Shown piece by piece: positions 21,980-32,817 of a stretch of DNA of 64,000 nucleotides. Source of the DNA: Turritopsis dohrnii (lineage: Eukaryota; Cnidaria; Hydrozoa; Anthoathecata; Oceaniidae); NCBI GenBank assembly GCA_027922465.2, contig BQMF02000469.1:186001-250000 (forward strand). Reading direction: 5' to 3'. How positions within the stretch are numbered: the first letter of the stretch is position 1; each line of letters opens with the position of its first letter. The position numbers and the translations under genes are program-made. The notes under the pieces were generated by a model. That model was not told the DNA's origin, did no database searches, and was given only the letters and a program-made list of their open reading frames with translations.

Positions 21980-22377
21980 TTGCCGACCTTTTACACTGGT
22001 TCTCACATTGTGATCATGGTCGATGGTCTGACTGACTCACAATTAATGCTGTGGCTGGACATCCCATTAAGGATTTTTGTTGAGGAAGATGTAATTGAAG
22101 AAATACTGCGCTGTGAATTTGACACTCCTCCTGAGCCAATTCGGCGGATCAGAAACCGATGACCTTATTCTAACGAAGAGGGCATTTTCTCCACCGAAAT
22201 AGAGGGTGTTGACAGTGAGAGTAGTCGGCATGCAACCACAGTAGGCAGCCGTATGTCAGCATTTGCAAATGCATGCATCTTTATAGATTTTATTCTAACT
22301 TTGCCTTTTCTTTAGGTTTCAGTAAAGACGAATCTGAGCATTCAAGTGTTGATAAACCTAAAAACTGGAGTAACTTA
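21980..22377 (+). pseudogene. Short ORF interrupted by 8.1-kb composite, 5' part
   Basis: Frame 21980-22162 has MVDGLTDSQLMLWLDIPL and EEDVIEEILRCEFDTPPEP, ending in a TGA. A candidate acceptor TTTCTTTAG precedes GFSKDESEHSSVDKPKNW, which reaches the TTA duplication at 22375-22377. After removal of the composite (22378-30462) and one TTA the frame continues in 30466-30545. An acidic N-terminal part of this kind could come from a piggyBac-type ORF or a host gene; I do not recognise it. Confidence 0.4.
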
Positions 22378-22771
22378 AGGCCGGTTTCCATACAACTGCA
22401 TTTTACGCTCGAGCGGAAAAAGCTCGTGAGATTTTTGCCGACGCATGCGCATAAAATCAAAATTACTGCTGACTGAGAGATTTAGAATTCTCTTGAGCTG
22501 CTCTTGAGCTTGGCGTAAAAGTTAAACTCATTCTACTTTTGAGCGCGTATTTTTTCTCTCCCTTTTGTTAAATTTTGTATCAGCCAATCATATTTGAGTA
22601 TTGTTTGATTTTAATTTGCAAACGTCAATAAAACAAAATATTCAAGATTTCTTTATGAAGGGTGAAATTCAGAAAAGTTATTCCTCGAACATTGGGGGAT
22701 TCTTTCTGAATGCTTTGAAAAAATATTCTTCAACCAAACATTGTATTAGAAGTAATAAGTAAAATTTACTA

Positions 22772-24038
22772 AAGTCTGTGTAAAAATAGTGTGCACACTT
22801 TTAAGATTTGCTTGCCATTTGCTCAATACTGAATCAATTTTAACAAATTTGGTATCGTTGGATAGATATTAAAAAGCATAATATTCTACAAAAATAAAAA
22901 AACCCAAAAAAGAAAAAGAAAATGAAGAAAACAGAAGATGAAAAAAACAAACTTTTTATACAAAAGTCACATATATTTGATTTTTATATCATTGGAAACC
23001 TTATTCTTTGGCGATTTCAAAAATATATATATTTAATGGAAAATTTTCATTAGTTGTTGGAATATTGCAGCAACGATGCTATTGCTTGGAACATTTTAGA
23101 CTTTTCAACCATTTTCAATTTTTAAAAAACCGGGGGTTATTTTATAAATAATTTTATAGTGCATTTAGTTATACATTATTCAAAACAATTACATTTGATG
23201 TGAAAATAATGCTGAACTTATTGCAGTCTCCCAGCGGAACCAAACTTTATTGAGCCAAAACTTGATTTGATAAAATGGAATAGACAAAAAACCACTCAAA
23301 CAGTGTTTTCAAGCGTGAAATTATAACGCTTATAACGTTGTAGAAGTTTAAAGCATAGTTACATTATCATAAAACCTGTTTGTAGAAATATATTTCATGT
23401 CAGTTATGGATCTGACATGGATTCTCAGAAAAGAATTTCAGGCTCAATTGTTGCTTAGGTTTTGCTTATTATTCGGCCCATTTCAGCCTAGTGTTGCTTA
23501 TAAAAGTGCTGCTTATTAAAAAAATCGTGTATGTTTAAAATGTATGTAAAAGTAATGTAATGTTATAGTGTAATCTAGACTTTGATTTGATTGATGTGAT
23601 TTTGTTTATTACTTTCACACCATAAAAAATGTGTTAATGCTCTTGCTTAAGTACAAGTACAATTACTGTATTTTCAGATATTCCCCCCGTCTTTCAACAA
23701 TCAACAAAACTGCCAAAATTTCAATATACCCTCAAATGTATCATAATAAACAAAAACTAATGAAAATTTTCCATTAAACATATATATTTTTGAAATCGCA
23801 AAAGAATAAGGTTTCCAATGATATAAAAATCAAATATATATGACTTTTGTATAAAAAGTTTGTTTTTTTCATCTTCTGTTTTCTTCATTTTCTTTTTCTT
23901 TTTTGGGTTTTTTTATTTTTGTAGAATATTGTGCTTTTTAATATCTATCCAACGATACCAAATTTGTTAAAATTGATTCAGTATTGAGCAAATGGCAAGC
24001 AAATCTTAAAAGTATGCACACTATTTTTACACAGACTT
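22772..24038. mobile_element. Fold-back element, ~284-bp near-identical arms
   Basis: Arms 22772-23055 and 23755-24038 are reverse complements with about five differences by eye. The flanks are TA (22770-22771 and 24039-24040), which suggests Tc1/mariner-type targeting. The ~700-bp centre has no ORF. The near identity of the arms indicates recent activity or gene conversion. Confidence 0.85.
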
Positions 24039-24450
24039 TAAACAAAAATGGAGAAATCAAACTTTTATCATCAGTGTGGGGAAACCTTTTGTAAAATATC
24101 TTTTAATTATCTCTCCTCTATTAACATTTTTAACTGCATCAAGGGAATAAATAACATTTTTTAATTATCCACAGTGTGTCCACCAAAAATGTATCGGCTC
24201 GTAAAACAGAAATTAACATTCTCACAATTTTTTTTTAGAAATTTTACTAAAACTTAAATTTTCTTTGTTATTTCTTTTGTATGGTGGCGGAGAAGGGCCA
24301 TCGAGAAAAAAATTTCAAAATCAAGAAAAAGATTTTCAAAATCGTAAAAAAAAATATTCAAAATCGAGAAAAAAATTTCAAAATCAAAATCAAGAAATTA
24401 AAATTGAAAATTCTTTCGGAGCCGTAATTTTGCAAGGTTTATAAATAAAT

Positions 24451-25382
24451 ATGGCGAACAGGAGCTGTGGTGTGCTTTGTCGCGGTTGTGGCTTTTAGTT
24501 GGAAAGTGAGGATAGATTTTGCTTTAGATGCGGTAGAAAGGTTGAATCTGACCATTCAAGTAGCTCAAATATATTAGCAACGAATAATACTGACGTTGTC
24601 GGTGATGCATCGATGAAAGCTGAAAAAAGACCTCTTAAACTTTCAGAATACCAGGAGGAAAAACGTAAACAACTTGTATCACATTTCAAGAAACCTAAAT
24701 CCAATCAAAGTTCAAAGCCTCACAGCTCTGGTGGTAATGCTGATTGTAAAAAGTTGGTTCTTGTGAATGTTGGTAACATGACTAGGGATGATTTTGGTAA
24801 TTTGAAGCCTGTACGTGGAAAAAAATTGCCAATAAAGGTTTTTGAAAAGTGTTCTTCTACCGAATTAAAGTTAGCTTCGATAGATAAGCATGCATCTCAT
24901 GACCAAACGTTTTGCAAATTAGAGGAATACTCCTTGTTATATCCGAATGGAAAAGAGGCTTGCCAGGAGTTCCACTATCTGAGGAGCCAAAACCTTTTAG
25001 ACTACAGGATTATAAATTAGAACTGTGTAAACCGTACTCTCAAATAATATTCTACTTGTGTATGACATCACAGTTTGAAAGTGATATGCACAAGAGTAGT
25101 TATGACATTAAACTCGGTTATCTTGATGTTATATTTTGCATAGTGGATTCGATCTCGTCCAATAACTGTTTACTAGTGTAATACAATCAAATTCAAATGT
25201 ATATACTTTTCCAATAAAGTTATCTTGATGACAGTCACTATCAACCTCCACCATTACCCTATCAAATGTTTATTCCAGATTACTTTGAAGCAGACAATAT
25301 CCTGTCAGATTCTATTGTGGATGTAGATAGTAACTTGGAAACAGTAAGTCGACCTCCTGATAACCAGGATTTTTCTACAAAC
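24451..25382 (+). pseudogene. HECT-protein gene of IS3EU-like element, 5' part
   Basis: The likely start is ATG 24451. A zinc-ribbon-like CRGCG and CFRCG pair is split by a TAG at 24496. Then come a basic linker, LSEYQEEKRKQLVSHFKKP, and an acidic segment, with a frameshift near 24985 (frame 24912-25181 carries PFRLQDYKLELCKPYSQII). Further coding-like text (PYQMFIPDYFEADNI) leads to a TAA at 25383. At least three lesions make this copy inactive. The same kind of zinc ribbon begins the partner transposase on the other strand. Confidence 0.65.
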
Positions 25383-25400
25383 TAAGCCTCAACTTCTTCA

Positions 25401-26684
25401 TTGCATGCTTCAAATTTCAATACATTTAGTGAAGGATCAATAGTCAATGACAGTGTTCCAACTTGTTCAGATAGCACTTTGAAATCGAATTTCTATAACG
25501 AGTTGAAGAAATTGCAGGATATTTTTACAAGTGACCCTGATGACAAGTATAAAGTAGTTATTCGTCGGCGTAAGGTATGGCAGGATACAAACGAAAAATT
25601 GCAACGTTTTTTCTTAAAAAGTATTAAGCCTATTAAAGTGCAATTCATTGGTGAAGAAGCAGTAGATGAGGGAGGACCTTTGCAAGAATTTTTTGCTCTT
25701 CTGTTTAAAGATGCTCCAAGGTTTTTAATGCAAGGGAATTCATCATTCACATTTTTGCATGATATTGAAAAGGTAGCAAATGGGGATTTCTATCGGTTTG
25801 GGATACTCATTGCCCTGTCCCTTCTACAAGGCTGTCCAGGCCCTCGAAACCTTATGCCAGCTGTTGCATCATACCTACTAGATGGACCTTCAGTAAAGCC
25901 TGATATTGGTGATGTGCCTAATTTTGAGTTGCAGGAAAAATTACAACAACTATCTCAATGTGAAAATGAAGCATTATTCTCAGAGGAACTGAACAATTTA
26001 CCCAAACGTTTTGATTGTGGTGTTACCAAAAGTTCAGTGTCATTTTCGGACAAATGGAATCTGATTGCAAACATTGCATATCACTGTTCGATATCGATTT
26101 GTCTTCAAGAAATGAATGAAGTGAAGAAAGGTATGGAAATTCTTGGGGTTATTGACTTAATGAAAGAACATTATAAGGAAGCAGTGAAAGAGCTAGAAAT
26201 ATGTCAAGTCCAAACATGGGAGGAAGTGAAATGCTTGATTGGTAAAGTTATTTATTCTAGTGTAACTGATGAAACTGATTTAGTTAACAAAAATAAAAAA
26301 GAATTAGAGGAGGATATTTACTACAATTTTACAAGCATGCTTGAGAGTTTGCAGCTTGAAGAAGCATCCAGGATGAATGTGATTGATCTAGATTTGGAAG
26401 CTGATGGAAATGAAATTACAAATTCCAAACCATTTACTCCAGAAGATGTTGTTAGATTTTGTACTGGTTCAAAGTTTGTTACTCCTTCAATTATGAACAC
26501 AGGAATCATTTGTTTTGTTCACTCAACACCAACAAATGATATTTCTGGTAGGCGTGTCACTGCAGATACATGTACAAGAACATTGGTGTTCCCTGTGAAT
26601 GACAGATATACATGCTCTAGCCAGCAGTTCAAACTCAACTTGATAGAGGATATACTAATGGCTCCTTGGTTTGGGAAAGTTTAA
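25401..26684 (+). pseudogene. HECT-like domain (G2E3-type) of transposon
   Basis: The frame of 427 codons carries HECT N-lobe text, VQFIGEEAVDEGGPLQEFF, and GDFYRFGILIALSLLQGCP. The C-lobe ends ADTCTRTLVFPVNDRY with the expected catalytic Cys, then LIEDILMAPWFG. HECT ligases form a ubiquitin thioester on that Cys. Related G2E3-like HECT proteins are often carried by animal DNA transposons; their role in transposition is unknown. This part is intact, but the gene is broken upstream, so I call the whole a pseudogene. It could also be a ubiquitin-like protein interactor without E3 activity. Confidence 0.75.
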
Positions 26685-27235
26685 ACATTGTTTATATTTC
26701 TTAAAACTTATCTGAATGATAGTTTAACTTATGTTACTTCACTAAGTACATTTTTTAGTTTCTTTTTTTGAAAATAAGCTTGGATTTTGTTAACATTTTG
26801 TGCTGTTTGTACTTTCACTTGATATTTTTTTGTTTGCTTAAGTTGATCTTTTATAAGCCTGTATGAATATACTTTAAGGGGAGATATTTTTGTAGAAGAA
26901 ATTCTGGCCCTGAATCATAAAAGTAAATTCTGTAAAAATAGTTATAGGCGACGAAATTTCTACTGCAAAAGTTGAGTTTTGTTATTGGTTAAGATCCACA
27001 TTTTATCAGTTTCCTAAAGTGAAAAGCTAATTCTGATATATAATACAATAACAAGTCACTTTTTATAGCTTATAAGATAATTTTATCCTACAAGTTTAGT
27101 TGTTTGTTGTAGTGCTATACTTATGACGTTTCTTTTGTTTTGTTAAAAAAGACGATTTTGTTGCTTTATGAACTTTTCCTATTCATTCTACGTCTTCAAT
27201 CCCTGCAACGTACCACGAAATACTTTCCACTATCT
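26685..27235. other. Shared 3' region between convergent transposon genes
   Basis: AT-rich non-coding DNA between the HECT-type ORF (plus) and the transposase (minus), probably serving as 3' UTR for both. No other feature seen. Confidence 0.5.
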
Positions 27236-28494
27236 TTAAACAGCATGTGATATGAGTTCTAAATATAAATTTCTACCACTATTCCAATCGTTAGGCGGGT
27301 GAATAAGATTTAACTTGTTAACAAGATAGATAAAATATTCACTTAGTTCTTCATCATGTTCTTCTAATGCATCCTCCGCCCAATCGAGAAAGTCGTTCTC
27401 TGTTATGACTTGGTTTACTTGTTCTACGCTTACTGCACGCTTACAGTTAATATATCCACGTAATTCCGGGAGAAAAAAGAGTTTTTCAGGTCGGCCTGGG
27501 ATAGTATCATGTCTAGATCGACGGATGTAATGTGAGTTCCAAAGTTTCATAACTTCGTCAAGTTCGTGTTGAATTAAAGCAGAGAATACGAACCATGCAC
27601 ATTCTAAGTGCAAAGAGTTACCGATTACCATTTGATTCTTTGAAACTAGGTCTTTGAAAAAATCGATTAACCAAGACGTAAATCCTCGCTTACAATGCGG
27701 CCAGAAATTCTCTATTCGTTGATTGTAATGAGAAGAACCATACGTATGCCCATTAACAGATGAAACAAAATTGCATTGAATAGACGCACCAAGTCCATTT
27801 TCCGTTCCACAGTCGGTTCTAAGATTTTCTGGACAAAATCCAAACTTGACTACACTTTTAAGTAAAAATAAGCTGGTACAATGGGGTTATTATTAGACCT
27901 TGAAACTTTGAGCCAAATCATTTTCCTGGAAAAGCCATCTATGCAACCATGGATGGGAAAGCCAAATGGTTTAAGTTTGTCGTAACCATCCATGTGCCAC
28001 ACTGCGTTGGCACCAGGCGAAACGTATTTTCTTCTTCTTAATCTCCTGGCTTTCTTAACACGGGTCCCCTCAGGGTCAATTTCTTTTAATAAGAACATAA
28101 TTTTATCACGTGCCACAGAGATTCCATAAGACTGGCGTAAACAGTGCCACATGCCTCTATAGCCACGCATAGATGACGGACCTTCGATTTCATGTTCAAT
28201 GATCTCCCTTAATACATCGTCAGAGACTTCAGAGTCATTTCTTTTTAAACCGAATTCACTAAATCTTCGTTTTAGTGTTCTCACACTCATTTTTATTCCA
28301 TGGTGAAGCTCTAAAAACTTTACAATTACATCGATACGGTGACCAGCATAAAAGTAATATCGGATCAACTCTTTTTCTGAACAAACAACGGTTTTCATGG
28401 TCGTCAAATCAAATTCCATCCTTCTCTTACATCCACAAGAAGAAGAAAATATTCCTTCATCTCCAATAGCTTTTCCACAGTTGTGGCAATACAT
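27236..28494 (-). pseudogene. IS3-integrase-like DDE transposase, frameshifted
   Basis: A plausible start is ATG 28494 (MYCHNCGKAIGD), a zinc ribbon. Then come a helix-turn-helix region (GHRIDVIVKFLELHHGI, VRTLKRRFSEFGLKRN), a basic linker and the integrase core: VWHMDGYDKLKPFG (first Asp) and GCIDGFSRKMIWLKV. After a frameshift near 27860 another frame supplies RTDCGTENGLG (second Asp) and QRIENFW (Glu), and frame 27236-27631 gives the C-terminal part. All three D-D-E residues are visible but in two frames. The core cuts and joins transposon ends in the nucleus. Confidence 0.75.
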
Positions 28495-29017
28495 TACGCG
28501 TGGAACTGAATCTGGTTCCGTGTTCAATGGCTTTGATTGACATCCTGATATTTTTTCCTCGATTTTAAAATTTTTTTCTCGACTTTGAAACTTTTTTGTC
28601 GATTTTGAATTTTTTTTCACGATTTTGAATTTTTTTCACGATTTTGAATTTTTTTTCACGATTTTGAAATTTTGTTCTCGATTTTGAAATTTTTTTCTTG
28701 ATGGCTCCTCTCGGCCACCATACTTTTGAGATTGAAACTACCGAAACGTTTTTTTACAATGAAAGGTAGTTGATAGAAGAATTTCTCAACAATGCATTTC
28801 TTTTTACTTTTGGGAACAGAGGAACAACAGAATTTATTGTGAACAAAATATTTGCAATAAAAAAGCTTATTGTCACAAAAAGATACATTTTATGAAAATA
28901 GAACTTTAAAGTGAATCTATCAAGTTTTGCTGGGGGAATAATTTTCACTATAACAATCAATGTTTTGTTATAAAATACACAGAGCAGTATTAATAATAAA
29001 AATTTTATAAGTTACTA

Positions 29018-29851
29018 CAGTATGTCCCAGAGAATTTCGGTCTGAGATTTTAACAAGCTATAACTTTTCACAAACATATCAGATTTTAGAGATTTTTACA
29101 TCATTCGATAGCATTTCTTTCAAGGATTTTAAAAACCTATATTTTAAATAATTTAGTCCAACACCTTTGCAGTAAAAAGGATTTCTTTAAACTGTCACGG
29201 TCATTAACTCCTTAATGGTTAATAAAAGTAAGTTTTGACGTGCAATTAATCTTTTGTTTATTAAGAACATGTCGTGGTGTTATTGAACACACTAAAATTA
29301 TAATCTCATCACAAAGTTAAAAATTGTGAGACGGGGGCTTCTACAAAATTGTTTTGACATCATATGAGCAATCTTTAGAAGCCACAAAAACTTTTCTCCA
29401 CTGAGATCCAGAGTCTATCAGAGTTAAGAAGTAAAATTGTTGACGCAGCAAATAATCTTAGACAAAATCAAAATTTTATTCGCCACTCTTTATGACAGCA
29501 AGAGCAAATCGCTATGTCAAGAGAAACGGGGGACATGTTGAGACAGCTTAAAGTTTTGTTTTTATTGACTCTTGTGTTTTACAGTCACTTGACTTGTTAT
29601 TTTTTTGATAATGATCGTTGATAGCTGTTATTGAAAGATGTGTTAATTAACCATTAAGAAGATAATTGGATTTTTTCATGGTAAAATCCTTAATTGTTTC
29701 CAAACTAAAAGGTTTTGGAGAACAAAATGCATATTTTTAGAATCTATGAATAAAATCCTATCGAATGGTGTAGAAATTGCTGAAATCTGATATATGTGTG
29801 AAAAGTTATGAGCTGTTAAAATCTCAGACCGAACTTCTCTGGGACACACTG
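29018..29851. mobile_element. mariner-like long-TIR MITE
   Basis: Ends are CAGTATGTCCCAGAGAA at 29018 and CAGTGTGTCCCAGAGAA as the reverse complement ending at 29851. Similarity continues inward for roughly 120 bp (for example GGTCTGAGATTTTAAC). A TA precedes the left end (29016-29017); the right flank is CA. CAGTGTGTCC ends with TA targeting are typical of Tc1/mariner. No transposase is present. It forms the centre of the larger palindrome 24171-30054. Confidence 0.7.
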
Positions 29852-30462
29852 CATTATCTCCCAAAAGTAAAAAGAAATGCATTGTTGAGAAATTCGTCTG
29901 TTACCTACCTTCCATTGTTTAAAAAACGTTCCGGTAGTTTCAATCTCAAAAGAAATAACAAAGAAAATTTAAGTTCTAGTAAAATTTCTATAAAAAATCG
30001 TGAGAATGTTAATTTATGTTTTACGAGCTGATACACTTTTGGTGGACACACTGTATATGTATTCTAGATTTTGTTAAAGCTTTTTTGTTGTGATCTGATG
30101 AGAAAATTGTATCAAATTTTAAGTTTGTTTTGCCTTATACCCGATCAAATCTTATTTAGCATTGTATAGCCCTTTGGAACGTCTCTCCAAGAGAAGCTTT
30201 CTCATTCACATTTTCTTTTTCCATCGAAATTATCTATCTATTTCTTTTTTGACGACAGTAATAAAATTGACAGTATGTTTAGTTAAAAAAACTGTGCAAA
30301 ACTAGTAACTTTTCTTCTGTTTAAGGCTGCCATTCTGAATGTTTTCATAGTTTTTGCACGTGCATAAAAAACAGTTAATGGAAATCAATTTGTGCTCCCG
30401 AGAAAAAACCTCCCGAGCTTTTTTCGCTAGAGCGTAAAATGCAGCTGTATGGAAACCGGCCT

Positions 30463-30545
30463 TTAGTTGTTATAGAACAGAATGATATGGTTGAAAACTT
30501 CATTGTGGAATACGATGAAGTACAAGAAAGTAGCTATACATAACG
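30463..30545 (+). pseudogene. 3' part of the ORF split by the composite
   Basis: After the second TTA (30463-30465) the frame reads VVIEQNDMVENFIVEYDEV and stops at a TAA. It joins the 22316-22377 piece in frame when the composite is removed, which is the main evidence that 22378-30462 is an insertion. Confidence 0.4.
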
Positions 30546-30936
30546 TTTTCGTTGCTTTAGAGATTGAACAATGCGATAGGGATATTTTGTATAGAAGGGA
30601 TGTAAGAAGTCGCTAAGTAGTCGTTCAAGTTTATTTATTATGAAGTAGAGCACTATCGGGCAGAAGGATTTCTGCAAAATCGAAGAAGAAAATGAGCTTT
30701 TCTTTATGTCATTCTTTAGCTTTTCATAAAAAACTGTTTGTACAATCAAGCTGAATGATTATTACGGAAAAATATATAGCTGTCATTACAAAATCCACAA
30801 AACATCATGAAAACATTATTGACAAAACACGAAACTTTACCACCTTCAAACTTAATGTAAGCTATATTGACATCAAAACGATCACAATGATGATTACTAT
30901 AGATTTTAGAAAATCTGAATTTCAACATGTATGTAA
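30546..30936. other. No gene supported
   Basis: Several short frames on both strands, none with recognisable content. Confidence 0.4.
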
Positions 30937-31434
30937 CTAAAAGGTTAGTAAGCAAAGTATAACTAGGTAGAATAATTTAGATAATTTACGTTTTGATTCC
31001 AGATGTTCCTTGTGCTGATCTGTTCCAATATTCTGCAGGTATTTTTCTCGAAGAGATGCTTGCTTTTCTATATGTTGAGGGGTATCCTTGCTTTCCAAAT
31101 ATTTCTGATGTATAATGTCTTTCTTATCCAAGTATTTCTGGTGAATAGCGTCTTTGTTTTCTAAATATTTCTGATGTATAGTATCTTTGTTTTCTAAATA
31201 TTTCTGATGTATGGTATCTTTGCTTTCTAAATACTTTTGATGTAATGTATCACTGTTCTCTAAATATTTTTGGTGTAATGTATCTTTACTCAACAAGTAC
31301 CTTTGATGAAAACTTTCCAACTTTTTTAGATGATCATCAGAGCCTTTTTTTAAATGCATAATCAAGGCGCATTTTTTGAAGGTGGTCTTGTCCACTAACT
31401 GTATCTTTACCCATAGTGACTTTCTGTTCATCAC
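30937..31434 (-). pseudogene. HQKYL-repeat C-terminal region of the 2A-protease gene
   Basis: This frame overlaps the frame 31337-31689 and continues the same gene after a shift. Its core (31069-31299) is seven tandem 11-residue units of the form YLESKDTIHQK, highly charged and probably helical or coiled-coil. Function unknown. Such 11-mers are seen in large repetitive ORFs of cnidarian mobile elements, but I cannot name the family. The 33-bp unit repeat at DNA level suggests expansion by slippage. Confidence 0.5.
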
Positions 31435-31700
31435 GCCATCGCTTTAACATTACTTCATGATTTTGAGGTTGAAATTCTTTCGATAAATCTAGTTTACGCT
31501 TTTTCAATATTTTGTTTCCTGATTCTATCAATTCAACCATCAAGAATTGGATTTGACAAAACACTGTATTGCGATCGATTAAGTGAACTTCTGTGAGGTA
31601 CCTTTGAAGTTGCATTATGCTTGAAAATTTCAACAAAGTTGCTGATCCATCTTCAACAAAAACACCGGTGTCATTCCGACTGTGCGAGTTGTGCTGCACC

Positions 31701-31897
31701 TTTTTGTAATCCCTGCACCACTTTGTAATCCCTGCCCCGATTTGTAATCCCTTTGCCCCACTTTGTAATCTTTTTGCCCCACTTTGTAATCCAAAACCTG
31801 CCCCGATTTGTAATCTCTCCTTGCCCCGATTTGTAATCCCAAAAGCTGCCCCGATTTGTAATCCCTTCTTGCCCCACTTTGTAATCCCTCGTCATTT
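31701..31897 (-). repeat. Left array of 17-mers (GATTACAAATCGGGGCA)
   Basis: About nine copies on the minus strand alternating GATTACAAATCGGGGCA and GATTACAAAGTGGGGCA with 1-8-base spacers. Spacers match those of the right array in order, showing the two arrays are one inverted repeat rather than independent expansions. Confidence 0.85.
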
Positions 31898-32606
31898 TTG
31901 AAGATGGCAAGCTGCAACGAGCAAACTTAGATCAATTTGAGATGTATTTGAATAAATGGCTCATTTATATAAAAAAAACTGAGAAAAAACTTGACAAAAA
32001 TACAAAAGTTCTAAGAAAGATTTTTTTCGCGAAAAAAAATTGCTTTTCGTGTGACTAAAACTTTTCCAAATTTTGGCGTTTTTCGCAAACGATTCTCTCG
32101 CGAAAAAATCGCCCATTCATGAAAATTTGTGCCACAAAATACTTAAAAACTTCGACTTGGTTGATCATAGCTTTAGAAGCATACGATTGGTATGTTATTA
32201 GGAACATTTTTTGGAAAAATAAAAAGAAGTAGACGCTAAGTAAAGTATTTTTGTTCATATTTGTTTAATTTTTTAACTGTTCTATGCAGAAGTCTTACTT
32301 TTTTCAACTTTTTGACAAATTGTTGTAGATAGAAATTTCTTATGATTGAGACTTCGCAAATTTTTTGACACATCTAAACTTCATTCGTCATTGATACTAT
32401 TGGTATTTTGAAAGCAACCTGTGTTGCCATAGCAACCTGACGTCATATCACGTGACAGCCAGGATCTAATGTTTTTGGTACCCGTTGAAATTTGTTACTA
32501 GATTGTTTGAAAAAATTTCAAAGTCTCATGCAGCATATTACACAATATATGCCATAACGTAAAACAGCATAAAATTTATGTTTATATTATATATTTCACT
32601 TTTATT

Positions 32607-32817
32607 ATTACAAAGTGGGGCAAGAAGGGATTACAAATCGGGGCAGCTTTTGAGATTACAAATCGGGGCAAGGAGAGATTACAAATCGGGGCAGGTTTGG
32701 GATTACAAAGTGGGGCAAAAAGATTACAAAGCGGGGCAGGGATTACAAAATGGGGCAAACGGATTACAAATCGGGGCAGAGATTACAAAGTGGGGCAGGG
32801 ATTACAAAGTGGTGCAG
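32607..32817 (+). repeat. Right array of 17-mers (GATTACAAATCGGGGCA)
   Basis: Mirror image of the left array, with small differences (for example one extra AAATGGGG-type unit variant near 32747). The arrays may be transposase-binding sites, as subterminal repeats are in several DNA-transposon families. Confidence 0.85.

Larger units (their letters stand above)
24280..28722. mobile_element. IS3EU-like DNA transposon, 6-bp TSD
   Basis: Terminal inverted repeats begin TATGGTGGCGGAGA (left) and TATGGTGGCCGAGA (right, reverse complement), followed at both ends by iterated TTTCAAAATCGAGAAAA-type words. The flanks are CTTTTG at 24274-24279 and 28723-28728. It carries a HECT-type protein gene on plus and an integrase-like DDE transposase on minus, convergent. 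The 6-bp duplication and TA-initial termini agree with the IS3EU superfamily as I recall it. Both genes carry stops and frameshifts. Confidence 0.8.
24171..30054. mobile_element. Long-TIR element ACAGTGTGTCCACC, split by IS3EU-like insert
   Basis: The left arm (24171-24279, continuing at 28729-28812 after the nested transposon) is the reverse complement of 29853-30054. For example, ACAGTGTGTCCACCAAAA at 24171 pairs with the end at 30054, and TCTCAACAATGCATTTC near 28780 pairs with 29880. The left arm only lines up once 24280-28722 and one CTTTTG are removed. No transposase of its own is visible. The flanking dinucleotides do not match, so the duplication is unresolved. Confidence 0.75.
22378..30462. 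mobile_element. 8.1-kb composite with AGGCCGG TIRs, TTA TSD
   Basis: The left end reads AGGCCGGTTTCCATACAACTG. The right end, as the reverse complement, reads AGGCCGGTTTCCATACAGCTG, with similarity continuing for about 50 bp. The flanks are TTA at 22375-22377 and 30463-30465. Removing it rejoins an open frame (SN-L-VVIEQ). A 3-bp TTA duplication fits PIF/Harbinger elements. The bulk of the 8.1 kb is later insertions, so the original element was much smaller. Confidence 0.7.

Noticed and set aside
29777..30031. 84-codon plus-strand ORF
   Set aside because: Lies wholly within inverted-repeat arms of two transposable elements.
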